Below the pieces are notes generated by a model. That model made no database searches and had not been told where the DNA came from. It saw only the letters and a program-made list of their open reading frames with translations. Below, one piece after another: positions 30,547 through 40,645 of a DNA stretch of 64,000 bases. The stretch covers positions 826,777 to 890,776 of the forward strand of contig NZ_AZSJ01000007.1 in the NCBI RefSeq assembly GCF_000516555.1, written 5' to 3'. Both the position numbers and the translations under genes were made by a program. Within the stretch, counting starts at the first letter, position 1, and the number at the start of each line of letters is the position of its first letter. Source of the stretch: Afipia sp. P52-10. Lineage in GTDB: Bacteria; Pseudomonadota; Alphaproteobacteria; Rhizobiales; Xanthobacteraceae.

Positions 30547-32841
30547 TCAGCCATTCACGCGCTCGACGCGTGCAACGACGGCTTTCGCGCGCAGCTGCGC
30601 GATGATGGCATTGAGGTGCTTGAGGTCGTAGACCTCGAGATCGATGGTCAGCTCGGTGAAATCCGGCGAGCGGCGGCTCATGTGGATGTGATCGATGTTG
30701 CCGTCATGCTCGGCGATCACCGTCGCGACCTGTGCAAGGCTGCCGGGCTCGTTCACCTGCTGGACGAAGAGCTGCGCCGGGAAACGCTGCGGCGTCGACT
30801 CGTCCACATCCCAGCGCACATCGAGCCAGCGCGACGGCATGTCCTCGAAATCCTTCAACGCCGGCGACTGGATCGGATAGATCGTGATCCCCTCGCCTGG
30901 CGTGACGATGCCGACAATACGATCCCCCGGCACGGCGCCGCCATTCGGCGCGAAACGTACCGGCAAGTCGGTATTGATGCCGCGAACGGGTATCGCGTTC
31001 TGGGCTTGCGCCGCCTGCGAGGCTGCAGGCGACAGCTTGGCCTTCTTGGTGCCGGTTGGGCCGAACCGCGCGACACGCTCCTCCTTGTAGTCCGGATACA
31101 TCGCACGGGCGACATCGGACGCCTTCATCTCGCCGCGCCCGACCGCGGCCATCACATCGTCGATCGAAACGCGTGCAAGCCGCGGCAGCGCGCCCTTCAG
31201 CTTGTCGTCCGCATACTCGATCTTCGCGCGCTGGAACAAACGCTCGACAATGCGCCGGCCAAGGCCTGCGTACTGATCGCGGATCGCGGCACGAGTCGCC
31301 CGGCGGATCGCGGCCTTCGCCTTGCCGGTCACCGCAAGCTGCTCCCAGGCGGCGGGCGGCGCCGACTGCGCCGGCGATGTCATGATCTCGACCTCATCGC
31401 CATTCTGCAGCTCCGAGGCGAGCGGCGCGAATTTACCGTTGATCTTGCAGCCGACGGCGCTGGTGCCGACATCGGTATGAACCGCGTAGGCGAAATCGAT
31501 TGCATTGGCCTTGCGCGGCAGCGCAATCAGCTTGCCCTTCGGGGTGAAGCAGAACACCTGATCGTGAAACAGTTCGAGCTTGGTGTGCTCGAGAAACTCC
31601 TCCGGGTTCAATCCCTCCGCCAGCACCTCGATGGTATGGCGCAGCCAGGCATAGGCGTTGGACTCCCGCTTTAGAAGCTGCTCGGTCGGAGTGCCGATCC
31701 CATCCTTATAGAGCGCATGCGCAGCGATGCCGAGTTCGGCAATCTCGTTCATCTCACGGGTGCGGATTTGCAGCTCGACGCGCTGATTGCCCGGGCCGAT
31801 GACGGTGGTGTGGATCGAGCGGTAGTCGTTCTGTTTCGGCGTCGAGATGTAGTCCTTGAAACGTCCGGGCACGACCGGCCATGCCGTGTGCACGATGCCG
31901 AGCGAGCGATAGCAGTCTTCCACCGTGTCGACGATCACGCGGAAGCCGAAGATGTCGGATAGCTGTTCGAAGCCGACCGACTTCCGCTCCATCTTCGTCC
32001 AGATCGAGAATGCGCGCTTGCGGCGGCCTTTCACGATCGCCTTCATGCCGCGCTCGGCCAGGCTCTTCACGAGCTGACTCTCGATCTCGCCGATCAGATT
32101 ACGATTGCGCTCGGCGAGCGCATTCAGCCGCTCGGTCACGACGTTGCAGGCGCTGGGATCGAGCTCGCGGAACGCAAGATCCTCGAGCTCCTCGCGCATG
32201 CTCTGCATGCCCATGCGGCCGGCGAGCGGCGCGTATATGTCGAGCGTCTCCTCGGCGATGCGGCGGCGCGAGGCCGGCGGCACGAACTCCAGCGTGCGCA
32301 TGTTGTGAAGCCGGTCCGCAAGCTTCACCAGCAGCACGCGCACATCGTCGGCAATCGCGAGCAGAAGCTTGCGCAGATTCTCCGCCTGCTTTGCCTCGCG
32401 CGTCACCAGGTCGAGTTTTTTCAGCTTGGTGAGGCCTTCGACCAACCCGCCGATCTCGTGACCGAACAGGTGATCGATCTCCGCGCGCGTCGCTTCGGTG
32501 TCCTCGATCGTATCGTGCAACAGCGCGGCGACGATGGTCGCATCGTCGAGCTTCAGGTTGGTGAGGATCGCCGCCACTTCGAGCGGATGGGAAAAATACG
32601 GATCGCCCGAGGCGCGCGTCTGCTCGCCATGTGCGCGCATCGCATAGACATAGGCGCGATTGAGCAGGTCCTCGTCCGTGTCGGGATTATAGGCACGCAC
32701 CTTCTCGACGAGATCGTACTGACGCATCATGCGGACGCGCGAAGCCGGCGCGCGCGGCGTTGCTGACACCGACGTCGGCGCCTCGGCAACCGTGCCTGTC
32801 GCCGCTTCCATCTGTTTCGAACTGCGGCGTCCGACCGCCAT
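30547..32841 (-). CDS. rsh: Bifunctional (p)ppGpp synthetase/hydrolase (Rsh)
   Basis: A 764-residue RelA/SpoT homolog that makes and degrades (p)ppGpp in the stringent response. In order: an HD hydrolase domain ([20 protein letters not shown], then [11 protein letters not shown]; His-Asp at 109-110), the synthetase domain ([20 protein letters not shown], with RFKD of the RXKD class seen in bifunctional enzymes), a TGS domain ([20 protein letters not shown]) and a C-terminal ACT domain ([17 protein letters not shown]). The Ala/Ser-rich first ~35 residues are variable. Alphaproteobacteria usually carry this single long enzyme. Confidence 0.96.
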   Translation of the reverse strand: MAVGRRSSKQMEAATGTVAEAPTSVSATPRAPASRVRMMRQYDLVEKVRAYNPDTDEDLLNRAYVYAMRAHGEQTRASGDPYFSHPLEVAAILTNLKLDDATIVAALLHDTIEDTEATRAEIDHLFGHEIGGLVEGLTKLKKLDLVTREAKQAENLRKLLLAIADDVRVLLVKLADRLHNMRTLEFVPPASRRRIAEETLDIYAPLAGRMGMQSMREELEDLAFRELDPSACNVVTERLNALAERNRNLIGEIESQLVKSLAERGMKAIVKGRRKRAFSIWTKMERKSVGFEQLSDIFGFRVIVDTVEDCYRSLGIVHTAWPVVPGRFKDYISTPKQNDYRSIHTTVIGPGNQRVELQIRTREMNEIAELGIAAHALYKDGIGTPTEQLLKRESNAYAWLRHTIEVLAEGLNPEEFLEHTKLELFHDQVFCFTPKGKLIALPRKANAIDFAYAVHTDVGTSAVGCKINGKFAPLASELQNGDEVEIMTSPAQSAPPAAWEQLAVTGKAKAAIRRATRAAIRDQYAGLGRRIVERLFQRAKIEYADDKLKGALPRLARVSIDDVMAAVGRGEMKASDVARAMYPDYKEERVARFGPTGTKKAKLSPAASQAAQAQNAIPVRGINTDLPVRFAPNGGAVPGDRIVGIVTPGEGITIYPIQSPALKDFEDMPSRWLDVRWDVDESTPQRFPAQLFVQQVNEPGSLAQVATVIAEHDGNIDHIHMSRRSPDFTELTIDLEVYDLKHLNAIIAQLRAKAVVARVERVNG

Positions 32842-33050
32842 TATTGCCTTGCCTTTTCATCTGGGTTTCCCGGTCCGGCAGCCAGCGCCAAGCGCGAGCG
32901 GAACCAGCCATGAAACGGGCCTCAGCCTGCACGCAGGCTTGCAGGGACGGCGAGCGGCAGAAAGGTCCGAATGCCTTCAATATTGCGCTAGTTCCCGCCA
33001 AGGGCAAGCAAACAGCTAAAATATTCAATAAATGCAAAGGCCGAAAACCA

Positions 33051-33075
33051 AAGGCCCGGATGTGCTCCGGGCCTT
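33051..33075 (-). terminator. Probable terminator after rpoZ
   Basis: A perfect 10-bp stem AAGGCCCGGA/TCCGGGCCTT with a 5-nt loop, followed on the minus strand by TTGGTTTTCGG, ~35 bp past the rpoZ stop. Confidence 0.75.
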
Positions 33076-33111
33076 CAACGAAATCGTCAGCGATGATCGG
33101 TCAGCGATCGA

Positions 33112-33504
33112 TCACTCATCCTCTTCCGGCTGCTCTTCCGGCGGCGTGAGGCCTTCGAGTCCCTTCAGGAGCTCTTCCTCGGTCATCCGCTCGACTGCGA
33201 CCTCGGTATCGTCCGCATCGACGCTCGCGCCGGCCGATCCAATCAGCGGGACGGTGTCGGGCTCTGGCTCATCGACTTCGACAAACCGCTGCAATGAGTG
33301 AACGAGCTCTTCGCGCAGATCTTCCGGCGAAATGGTCGTTTCAGCGATCTCACGAAGCGACACAACGGGGTTTTTGTCGTTGTCGCGGTCAATCGTGAGT
33401 TGCGACCCGGACGAGATCATCCGGGCGCGATGTGCCGCGAGCAGCACCAGATCGAAGCGATTATCGACCTTATCAATGCAATCTTCCACAGTGACGCGAG
33501 CCAT
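33112..33504 (-). CDS. rpoZ: RNA polymerase omega subunit
   Basis: A 130-residue subunit that wraps the beta' C-terminus and helps polymerase assembly. The core motif is [20 protein letters not shown] followed by HRARMISSG. The N-terminal ~70 residues match the family; the rest is an acidic tail ([10 protein letters not shown], then a Glu-rich end) usual for alphaproteobacteria. It is upstream of rsh on the same strand but separated by 270 bp and a terminator, so it is probably an independent unit. In other bacteria omega contributes to the ppGpp site of polymerase. Confidence 0.95.
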   Translation of the reverse strand: MARVTVEDCIDKVDNRFDLVLLAAHRARMISSGSQLTIDRDNDKNPVVSLREIAETTISPEDLREELVHSLQRFVEVDEPEPDTVPLIGSAGASVDADDTEVAVERMTEEELLKGLEGLTPPEEQPEEDE

Positions 33505-33837
33505 CGACTGCTTCTCCGAGAATGAAAACGGAACGGGTTGGATCGTTGCACGCTAGGTATAGCGGCGAGCCCCAGAGCGCAAGGATAAAGTGTAGTCGCG
33601 CCTTAAACTTGGCTTGATTCCACAGCAGGTTGCTGGCCATCCGTAAGCTGCATCGTCTAATGCGAGTTACGGCGAAGCCGTGCAATCCTGCCTCCCGTCT
33701 TTCGGGTTTGATAACCTCAGCGTGATTTGCGTGTTTGATGCGTAGCGGTGCTGCTGTAGGGCTGCAATGGTTTGACTGGACGTGCCTGTGGGGGGCTGCG
33801 AACAGACATACGTTAACGACCAACTTAAGAGACCTTA
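33505..33837. other. Structured rpoZ-NYN intergenic region
   Basis: About 330 bp between divergent rpoZ and the NYN gene without a protein-like frame. Three small hairpins follow each other on the plus strand: CAGCA/TGCTG (33623-33635), ACGGC/GCCGT (33669-33681) and CCCG/CGGG (33694-33706) followed by TTTG. This might be a small structured RNA or just promoter DNA. The NYN gene promoter should lie near 33750-33830. Confidence 0.35.
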
Positions 33838-34485
33838 ATGCCTTCTACAAACCACAAGATTGCACTGTTTATTGACGGCGCCAATCTTTACGCGACTGCC
33901 AAGACACTTGGGTTCGACATCGACTACAAGAAGCTTCTCAAGGAGTTCCAGGGTCGCGGAACGTTGCTTCGAGCATTCTATTATACGGCCATTATTGAAG
34001 ATCAGGAGTATTCGTCGATCCGCCCACTGATCGACTGGCTTGACTACAATGGCTACACCGTCGTCACCAAAGCCACCAAGGAATTCATCGACCAGACCGG
34101 GCGTCGCAAGATTAAAGGCAACATGGATATCGAGCTCGCGGTCGATGCCATGGAACTCGCCGAACACGTCGACGAGATCGTTTTGTTCTCCGGTGATGGC
34201 GACTTCCGTTCGCTGGTCGAGGCTGTGCAGCGTCGCGGTGTCCGCGTCACCGTCATCTCCACCATCTCCACCCAGCCGCCGATGATTGCCGACGAACTCC
34301 GCCGCCAAGCCGACGTGTTCACCGATCTCGCCACGCTGCAATCGAAGATCGGTCGCGACCCGTCCGAACGTGTGGAGCGCGCTCCGCGCGAAGGGCGCGA
34401 GTCTCGACACACGCCGCAATTCCTGCAACGTAGCACCATCGCATCACGCGCTGGGGACGACGACGACGATTTCGAGGATCGCTGA
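33838..34485 (+). CDS. NYN-domain (LabA/DUF88-like) protein
   Basis: A 215-residue protein of the NYN/LabA-DUF88 family, PIN-like predicted ribonucleases. The acidic active-site residues are visible in IALFIDGANLYATAK, GNMDIELAVDAMELAEHVDE and VLFSGDGDFRSLVEAVQRR. The C-terminal ~55 residues are basic and end in a stretch of Asp (DDDDDFEDR-like). Family members are thought to act on RNA, but no target is known here. The following glycosylase gene starts shortly after or overlaps its end. Confidence 0.88.
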   Translation: MPSTNHKIALFIDGANLYATAKTLGFDIDYKKLLKEFQGRGTLLRAFYYTAIIEDQEYSSIRPLIDWLDYNGYTVVTKATKEFIDQTGRRKIKGNMDIELAVDAMELAEHVDEIVLFSGDGDFRSLVEAVQRRGVRVTVISTISTQPPMIADELRRQADVFTDLATLQSKIGRDPSERVERAPREGRESRHTPQFLQRSTIASRAGDDDDDFEDR

Positions 34486-34546
34486 TCAAGCCGGCCGCAC
34501 GGCTGGCACGCAACCGGTCGCACGACAGGTCGCGACGGGTGAAGTC

Positions 34547-35170
34547 GTGCCTGATCGTGACTGCCCGCTCTGCCCTCGCCTTGCGTCCTTTCGTTCCGAC
34601 ATCCGCGCGCGGGAACCGGGCTGGTTCAACGCCCCGGTTCCCGCATTCGGCCCTGCCGACGCGTCCGTCCTCATCGTCGGCCTCGCGCCAGGGCTGCAGG
34701 GTGCCAACCGCACCGGCCGCCCCTTCACCGGCGATTACGCAGGCGATCTGCTCTATCCGACGCTGTTGGAGTTTGGATTCGCCCGCGGCGACTATCAGGC
34801 GCGGCCGGACGACGGCCTCGAACTGATCGACTGCCGGATCGGCAACGCCGTTCATTGCGTGCCGCCACAAAACAAGCCGACACCGGCCGAGATCAACACC
34901 TGTCGGCAGTTCCTGATCGCGCTGATCGAAGGCAAGCCACGCCTGAAAGCAATCGTCGCGCTCGGACGGATCGCCCATGACTCCACGGTCAAGGCCTTGG
35001 GACTGCGGGCAGCGCGGACTCCGTTCGCCCATGGCGCGGTGCATGATCTCGGCGAGCGCCGCCTTTACGACAGCTATCACTGCTCGCGTTACAACACGAA
35101 CACGGGTGTGCTCACCCCGAAGATGTTTCGCGCCGTGTTTGCGCGCGTCCGCGCCGATCTCGCTGGTTAG
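34547..35170 (+). CDS. Family 5 uracil-DNA glycosylase (UDGb)
   Basis: About 207 residues from GTG 34547, an uncertain start. The Fe-S cysteines begin with CPLCPRL (Cys6, Cys9). The family 5 motif A is GLAPGLQGANRTGRPFTGD (residues ~45-63), and the His-containing motif near the C-terminus is YHCSRYNTNTGVLTP, with the Asn-Thr-Asn-Thr run of UDGb. It excises uracil and related deaminated bases in base-excision repair. In-frame sequence continues 5' into the NYN gene without an ATG. The stop overlaps the convergent peroxiredoxin stop by 4 bp. Confidence 0.85.
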   Translation: MPDRDCPLCPRLASFRSDIRAREPGWFNAPVPAFGPADASVLIVGLAPGLQGANRTGRPFTGDYAGDLLYPTLLEFGFARGDYQARPDDGLELIDCRIGNAVHCVPPQNKPTPAEINTCRQFLIALIEGKPRLKAIVALGRIAHDSTVKALGLRAARTPFAHGAVHDLGERRLYDSYHCSRYNTNTGVLTPKMFRAVFARVRADLAG

Positions 35171-35748
35171 CGCGGCGGGTTGGCCTTTAGCCACGCCAAC
35201 ACCTCCGGCCCGTTTCTGTCCGGCGGAAACACGGGATAGAGCACATGGGCGATGCGCCCGTTGTCGCTGATCCACGCCAGTCGTTTGATCAGCGTCATGT
35301 CTGCGACCTGCATCGTCGGAAGCTTCATCCCCCGCACCAGTGCAAGCGTCTGATCGGACAGCACCGCAAATGGCAGATGCAGCCGGTCGGCCATTTCACG
35401 CTGATAGGCCGTATCCTGGGTCGAGAGGCCGAACACATGGTCAGCCCCTGCCGCGCGCAAATCGGCAAACAGATCGCGGAACGAGCAGGTCTGTGGCGTA
35501 CAGCCCCTCGCGCCCGGAATCATGTCCCAATCGTCGACGGGCGAAGGCTTTCCCGGCTCGCCAGTGCGAGGATACGCAAACACCACGGTCCGCCCCTGTA
35601 ACGAGGCCAGATCGATCCCGCGGCCATCGGTTGCGATCAGAAAGATCGATGGTATTTTGGCACCGATAAGATGCGTCGCGGCCCCGTCATCGACGGGCGC
35701 TGGAATCCTATTCCAATCGACATCGAGCAGATCACGCTGGTTCGCCAT
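35167..35748 (-). CDS. PrxQ-like peroxiredoxin
   Basis: A 193-residue thiol peroxidase of the AhpC/TSA-redoxin fold. Two cysteines spaced as in PrxQ/BCP are seen in ARGCTPQTCSFRD (Cys83, Cys88), so a 2-Cys mechanism with an internal disulfide is plausible. The neighbouring FGLSTQDTAYQREMADRLHL fits the thioredoxin fold. It should reduce peroxides with a thioredoxin-type donor in the cytosol. It is longer than BCP, with an N-terminal ~30-residue extension. It lies 15 bp downstream of smpB. Confidence 0.85.
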   Translation of the reverse strand: MANQRDLLDVDWNRIPAPVDDGAATHLIGAKIPSIFLIATDGRGIDLASLQGRTVVFAYPRTGEPGKPSPVDDWDMIPGARGCTPQTCSFRDLFADLRAAGADHVFGLSTQDTAYQREMADRLHLPFAVLSDQTLALVRGMKLPTMQVADMTLIKRLAWISDNGRIAHVLYPVFPPDRNGPEVLAWLKANPPR

Positions 35749-35763
35749 CGCGCCCCCTCGCGT

Positions 35764-36237
35764 TTAGCCTCTGGCCCGCAGCAACCGGCCCTTTTCCCGA
35801 TTCCAGTCGCGCTTCTTCTCGGTCTCGCGCTTGTCGTGCAGCTTCTTACCCTTGGCGAGAGCGAGTTCGACCTTGGCCCGCCCCTGCTCGTTGAAATAGA
35901 GCTTGAGCGGAATCAGGGTCATCCCCTCCCGCTCGACCGCGCCGATCAGCTTGTTGATCTGCCGACGATGCATCAGCAGCTTACGCGGCCTTTTGGGGGC
36001 ATGATTGAAGCGGTTGGCCTGCAGGTATTCGGGGATATTCGCATTCACGAGCCAAAGCTCCCCATCGCGCGAGTCCGCATAGGATTCGCCGATGGTCGCC
36101 TTGCCGTTGCGGATCGACTTCACCTCGGTACCGGTCAACACAACGCCCGCTTCGAACGTGTCCATGATGGCATAGTTGAAGCGGGCCTTGCGGTTGTCGG
36201 CCACGACCTTGAGTGCGCGCGGTTGCGTGTCAGCCAT
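35764..36237 (-). CDS. smpB: SsrA-binding protein SmpB
   Basis: A 157-residue tmRNA-binding protein for ribosome rescue. Signatures: [40 protein letters not shown] and the basic tail [20 protein letters not shown] that enters the mRNA channel. The ssrA (tmRNA) gene itself is not recognised in this window. It sits between the peroxiredoxin and mscL genes; the Lys/Arg-rich end is typical in length. Confidence 0.96.
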   Translation of the reverse strand: MADTQPRALKVVADNRKARFNYAIMDTFEAGVVLTGTEVKSIRNGKATIGESYADSRDGELWLVNANIPEYLQANRFNHAPKRPRKLLMHRRQINKLIGAVEREGMTLIPLKLYFNEQGRAKVELALAKGKKLHDKRETEKKRDWNREKGRLLRARG

Positions 36238-36288
36238 GATGCAAACTTAATCGTGCAAACCCAGGTCGCAACCTCGCGCGAACCGGGC

Positions 36289-36699
36289 TTACTTCTGTTT
36301 CAGCAGATCGCGGATCTCGGTGAGGAGCTGTTGATCCGCAGTCAGCTTCGGAGCCTCCGGCGGCGGCTCCTTGGCCTTGAGCTGGTTGAGCAGGCGGATG
36401 ACGACGAACAGCACGAACGCGATGATCAGGAAGTTCAGCGACAGCGTCAGGAAGTTGCCCCAGGCCAGCACCGCCCCCTGCTTCTTCGCATCGGCGAGGT
36501 TGGTCGCGGTGACCGACTTCGACAGCGCCGTGAAGTAGTTGGAGAAGTCGAGGCCGCCGGTGATCGCGCCGATGATCGGCATAATGATGTCGCCGACGAG
36601 CGACGACACGATCGCACCGAACGCGGCACCGATGATCACGCCGACGGCGAGATCGACGACATTGCCTCGCATTGCGAAGGCCTTGAATTCATTCCACAC
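36289..36699 (-). CDS. mscL: Large-conductance mechanosensitive channel MscL
   Basis: A 136-residue inner-membrane pentameric channel that opens under hypo-osmotic tension. The N-terminal amphipathic helix and pore helix are clear: [40 protein letters not shown]. The second helix is [20 protein letters not shown]. The C-terminal helix [13 protein letters not shown] is the usual bundle. It lies between smpB (downstream) and dapA (upstream) on the minus strand. Confidence 0.97.
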   Translation of the reverse strand: MWNEFKAFAMRGNVVDLAVGVIIGAAFGAIVSSLVGDIIMPIIGAITGGLDFSNYFTALSKSVTATNLADAKKQGAVLAWGNFLTLSLNFLIIAFVLFVVIRLLNQLKAKEPPPEAPKLTADQQLLTEIRDLLKQK

Positions 36700-36774
36700 G
36701 GCTGAAATCCCCCCTTTGACCAGAGTTCAACGACTGGAGCTCAACGCAAAACTGACGGAAAATGCACGGGCGGC

Positions 36775-37665
36775 TCAATTCAACAAGCCGGCGTGCACCA
36801 TGGCACTGCGAACAGCGGCCTTGGTCGGCTCGGAAACCTTCACCATCGGCAACCGCACCGTGTCCTCGCACTTGCCAAGCAGTGACAGCGCGTACTTCAC
36901 CGGCGACGGACTGGTTTCCATGAACAGGTTGACGTGCAGCGGCATTAGCTTGTCCTGGAGCTTCAGCGCGCTCGCATAATCGCCCCGCAGGCAGGCTGCC
37001 TGAAATTCCGAGCACAGGCGCGGTGCAACGTTGGAGGTCACCGAAATGCAACCATGGCCGCCATGCGCATTGAAGCCGAGCGCCGTGCCATCCTCTCCCG
37101 AAAGCTGATTGAAGTCTTCTCCGATCTCCGAACGCTGCTGCGAGACCCGCACCAGGTTGGCCGTCGCATCCTTGACGCCGGCGATGTTCGTCAGGGCGAA
37201 CAGGCGCTTCATCGTCTCGACCGACATGTCGATCACCGAACGGCCGGGAATGTTGTAGATGAGGATCGGAATGCCGATCGCATCGTTGATCGCCTTGAAG
37301 TGCTGGTAGAGCCCTTCCTGGGTCGGCTTGTTGTAGTAAGGCGTTACCACGAGCACGGCGTCGGCGCCCGACTTCTCCGCATGCTTGGCGAGGCCGATCG
37401 CCTCCTCCGTCGAGTTGGAGCCTGCACCGGCTACAACGGGCACACGGCCCTTTGCTTCCTCGACGCACCACTCGACCACCTTGTTGTGCTCGTCATGGCT
37501 CAAGGTCGGGCTCTCGCCGGTGGTTCCCACCGGCACCAACCCATGAGTTCCCTCTTCGATCTGCCAATTCACCAGCGCCCGAAACGCAGCCTCGTCCAGC
37601 GAACCATTTTTGAACGGCGTCACCAAGGCGGTAAAGGACCCCCTGAAATTCGTCTTGGCTGCCAT
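36775..37665 (-). CDS. dapA: 4-hydroxy-tetrahydrodipicolinate synthase
   Basis: A 296-residue Schiff-base aldolase that starts the lysine/diaminopimelate branch from pyruvate and aspartate semialdehyde. The catalytic lysine lies in [12 protein letters not shown]. Other motifs are [20 protein letters not shown] and the tyrosine-bearing [14 protein letters not shown]. The ATG at 37665 (MAAKTNFRG) is preferred because GGAG lies 6 nt upstream; an ATG two codons earlier lacks proper spacing. Its product supplies diaminopimelate for peptidoglycan, next to the divergent lytic transglycosylase. Confidence 0.96.
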   Translation of the reverse strand: MAAKTNFRGSFTALVTPFKNGSLDEAAFRALVNWQIEEGTHGLVPVGTTGESPTLSHDEHNKVVEWCVEEAKGRVPVVAGAGSNSTEEAIGLAKHAEKSGADAVLVVTPYYNKPTQEGLYQHFKAINDAIGIPILIYNIPGRSVIDMSVETMKRLFALTNIAGVKDATANLVRVSQQRSEIGEDFNQLSGEDGTALGFNAHGGHGCISVTSNVAPRLCSEFQAACLRGDYASALKLQDKLMPLHVNLFMETSPSPVKYALSLLGKCEDTVRLPMVKVSEPTKAAVRSAMVHAGLLN

Positions 37666-37671
37666 TGTCAT

Positions 37672-38005
37672 CTCCAGATTCGTCGCGGCTGCGGCTGTTT
37701 TGCGTTGTTTCGCCGCGATTTGCGATCAATAACGGGTCCGCCGCCCGGAGGAAAGAGCTACGGTGGACAGACGACCGTCCGCCGGCGGACCAGAATAAAG
37801 CTCCTCTCAAACCGCTGATTGGCCTCGATTTCGCCAAGGAGCGCCGCCATAAACGTGGCATTTCGCGTTCGCGGTTTATCAACCTAAGCAATGCAATAGA
37901 TTGTCGCTTGCGGCATCGCCGTCCGATTCGCCGCCAGGGGTAGGACATTTGGCCCTCGAAACGCTGACACACGACGCATCGGCTTGTTCGGAACTCCGAG
38001 GCACG
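37672..38005. promoter_or_regulatory. Divergent dapA-slt promoter region with palindrome
   Basis: About 330 bp between divergently transcribed dapA and the lytic transglycosylase gene. It includes a perfect 14-bp palindrome GTCCGCCGGCGGAC (37777-37790); its right arm also pairs with GGTCCGCCG at 37735. This may be a regulator site or a hairpin in the slt leader. No gene is seen. Confidence 0.45.
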
Positions 38006-40543
38006 GTGCACCGTTCCCTCGTCCGTTTTCTGACCGCGTCGAGCCTTGCGGCGCTGGTGCTTGCTGCGCCCTGCGCCAGCGCGCCGGTTTTCGCGCAGAC
38101 GAAACAGGAGCAGACCGCTTCAGCGGCGAAGCAGGATTCGAAGGCGTCCGCCAAGCAGGCACATGCCAAGCCCAAATCAACCGACAGCAAGGCGACCAGC
38201 GCGGCTGCGACCAAGCCGCCCGCCAGCAGTAAGGCCAAGGAAGCCGGCGCAAAGCCATCTGACACGAAGGCAAAGAGCGCCAAGTCCGAGGGTCCCAAGT
38301 CCGAGAGTCCCAAGTCCGGAACTCCTAAATCCGAGAGCACGAAGCACTCTGCTGCGAAATCCGGCAAAACCCAGCAAGCGGACAAGGCCGCGCCGACCAA
38401 GCCGCAAGCCGCAAAACCCGTAGTCAAGCCGGCAACAGCGGCAAAGCCACCGAAGTCTGTGCCCGTGCCTGCGGCCCGAGCGACTGCTCAGCCATTGAGA
38501 GTGCCGGAAAGTCAGGCGAGCCCGGCTGCGACCGCGACGCTCCCGCCGCAGCGATCGGTGCCGCCTCCGCGCCGCAGCGGCGCGCCAGCCGCCCTTGCCG
38601 CTTCGAGCACTACGTCGCAAGCCGATCGCGACACCCTGGAACGGGTGATCGAAGCCGTACGGCAGCGCAAGCCTGGCGACGCAACCCAACTCCAGGGCGC
38701 CATCAGCGATCCCGTCGCCCAGAAAGTCGCCGAGTGGGTGATCCTTCGCAGCGAAGGCAACGGCGCATCGATGGAGCGCTATCGCGCCTTCATCAACGCC
38801 AATCCCGGATGGCCGAGCGTGACCTTCCTGCGACGCCGCGGCGAGGCCTCGCTCTGGGACGACAACCGCGACGACAACGCCGTGCTGACCTGGTTCGCCA
38901 ACGAACGGCCGCTCGGCGCCAAGGGACACTTCGTGCTGGCGCGCGCGCTGCTCTCCCGTGGCGATCGCAATGGGGCAGCACGCGAGGTCCGCGACGCCTG
39001 GCGCAACGATCCAATGTCGAAGGACGTCGAGGCACGCGCATTGGACATGTTCGGGCCGCTGCTGACCGCCGGCGACCATAAAACACGCATGGACTACCTG
39101 CTGTTCACCAACGACACCGCAGGCGCGTTGCGCGCCGCGCAGCGGCTGGGCGGCACGCAGGTTGCGATCGCGCGGGCGCGCATCGCCGTCGACAACAAAG
39201 CCGGAAACGCCAAGGCGTTGCTCGATGCCGTGCCGCGCGAGGCACATGGCGACGCAAGCTATCTGTTCGGGCGCATTCAGCACCTGCGGCGAGCCGACAA
39301 GATCGCCGAAGCAGGCCAACTGATGCTGAGCGCGCCACGCGACCTGTCGAAGCTCGGCAACCCGGACGAATGGTGGATCGAACGGCGCCTGATCGCGCGC
39401 AAACTGCTCGACCTCGGCGATTATCGGACCGCCTACGCGATTGCCCGCGACGCGGCGCTACCGTCCCGTGACGTTTACAAGACCGAACAGGAATTCACCG
39501 CCGGCTGGATCGCGCTGCGCTTCCTCAACGATCCTGCGACAGCCCTGCAACACTTCTCGCGCATCGGCGTCGGCTCGAGTAATCCGACGGCCCTCGCTCG
39601 CGCGGGTTACTGGCAAGGCCGCGCCCTGGAAGCCATGGGACGGACGCAGGACGCACGGGCCGCGTATCAATCGGGCGCAGCACACTCCACCAGCTACTAT
39701 GGCCAGCTCGCGCGCGCCAAGCTCGGACTGCCGCAGCTTGGCCTGCGCGAACCGCCGACCGCCGCGCGCGGCACCGGCGCGTTCGAGGTCGCGCGCGCCG
39801 TCGAACTGCTCTATGCGATCGACGAACGCGACCTGGCCGCCACGATGCTGTCCGATCTTGCCGATCGGGTCGAAGACATCGATGCGCTGACGGCCCTCGC
39901 CGAAGCCACCGCGCGCTATCGCGATGCCCGCGGCATGCTGATCCTCGGCAAGGGAGCACTCAACCGAGGCTATCCGTTCGACCACTACGCCTACCCCGTC
40001 TCCGGAATTCCCGCTTACCAGACCATCGGACCCGAGGTCGAACGCGGACTGGTCTTCGCAATCGCCCGGCAGGAGAGCGCGTTTAATCCGACGGTGGTCT
40101 CACCGGCGAAGGCCATGGGTCTGATGCAGGTGACGCCAGCGGCCGCCAAGACGGTCACCCGCCGCTACGGCGCGACGTTCGATCCAAAGCGCCTGCTGTC
40201 CGACCCGGCCTACAATGCCATGCTCGGCGCAGCAGAACTTGGTGCACTGGTGAGCGACTATCGCGGCTCCTACATCCTGACCTTCATCGGCTACAACGCC
40301 GGTCGTGGCCGCGTACGGGAGTGGATCGCGAAGTACGGCGATCCCCGCGATCCGAACGTGGACGCAATCGATTGGGTCGAACGGATTCCGTTCTCGGAGA
40401 CCCGCAACTACGTGCAGCGGATCATGGAAAACGTCCAGGTCTATCGCGCGCGCTTCGGTGGCGGCTCCCGTCTTTTGATCGAAGCGGATTTGAAGCGCGG
40501 CGCCGGTAGTACGGTCAGCGCGTCGGCAGCGGACGATAACTAA
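38006..40543 (+). CDS. Soluble lytic murein transglycosylase (Slt-like)
   Basis: An 845-residue periplasmic peptidoglycan lyase. GTG 38006 gives MHRSLVRFLTASSLAALVLA, a signal peptide, with GAGG 5 nt upstream; a TTG 105 bp earlier is less likely. After it comes a ~175-residue Lys/Ala/Pro/Ser-rich linker, then a long helical superhelix (about residues 195-640) and the C-terminal SLT domain with catalytic Glu690 (VFAIARQESAFNP) and GLMQVTPAAAKTV. It cleaves MurNAc-GlcNAc bonds with formation of anhydro-muropeptides. The linker is longer than in E. coli Slt70. Confidence 0.92.
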   Translation: MHRSLVRFLTASSLAALVLAAPCASAPVFAQTKQEQTASAAKQDSKASAKQAHAKPKSTDSKATSAAATKPPASSKAKEAGAKPSDTKAKSAKSEGPKSESPKSGTPKSESTKHSAAKSGKTQQADKAAPTKPQAAKPVVKPATAAKPPKSVPVPAARATAQPLRVPESQASPAATATLPPQRSVPPPRRSGAPAALAASSTTSQADRDTLERVIEAVRQRKPGDATQLQGAISDPVAQKVAEWVILRSEGNGASMERYRAFINANPGWPSVTFLRRRGEASLWDDNRDDNAVLTWFANERPLGAKGHFVLARALLSRGDRNGAAREVRDAWRNDPMSKDVEARALDMFGPLLTAGDHKTRMDYLLFTNDTAGALRAAQRLGGTQVAIARARIAVDNKAGNAKALLDAVPREAHGDASYLFGRIQHLRRADKIAEAGQLMLSAPRDLSKLGNPDEWWIERRLIARKLLDLGDYRTAYAIARDAALPSRDVYKTEQEFTAGWIALRFLNDPATALQHFSRIGVGSSNPTALARAGYWQGRALEAMGRTQDARAAYQSGAAHSTSYYGQLARAKLGLPQLGLREPPTAARGTGAFEVARAVELLYAIDERDLAATMLSDLADRVEDIDALTALAEATARYRDARGMLILGKGALNRGYPFDHYAYPVSGIPAYQTIGPEVERGLVFAIARQESAFNPTVVSPAKAMGLMQVTPAAAKTVTRRYGATFDPKRLLSDPAYNAMLGAAELGALVSDYRGSYILTFIGYNAGRGRVREWIAKYGDPRDPNVDAIDWVERIPFSETRNYVQRIMENVQVYRARFGGGSRLLIEADLKRGAGSTVSASAADDN
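38279..38338 (+). repeat. 15-bp coding tandem repeat in the slt linker
   Basis: Four 15-bp units encode AKSEG, PKSES, PKSGT and PKSES in the linker of the transglycosylase. DNA units share the core AAGTCCG. Such in-frame repeats can gain or lose units by slippage. Confidence 0.75.
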
Positions 40544-40645
40544 AGCGCGATGGGATTGGAATGAATCATCCTCGCATTTAGGTTGTTGTTGCTTAAGCAC
40601 GATCTTTTCGGAAAACCGCTTCGCGCTTTTCCGGATCATACTTTA
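40542..40645. repeat. Dispersed composite repeat, copy 3
   Basis: A composite element beginning at the slt stop codon (TAAAGCGCGATGGGATTGG) and running through the inverted pair GGAAAA/TTTTCC to CCGGATCATACTTTAA. The second half is a degenerate version of the GAGCATGATCC palindrome at 13901 and 20377. The full form resembles an interspersed element I know as frequent in Bradyrhizobium-like genomes. The slt stop lies at its edge. Confidence 0.7.

Noticed and set aside
33505-33837. Possible tmRNA (ssrA) near rpoZ and smpB
   Set aside because: No T-arm TTCGA motif with CCA end, no tag-peptide frame and no tRNA-like acceptor could be found on either strand.
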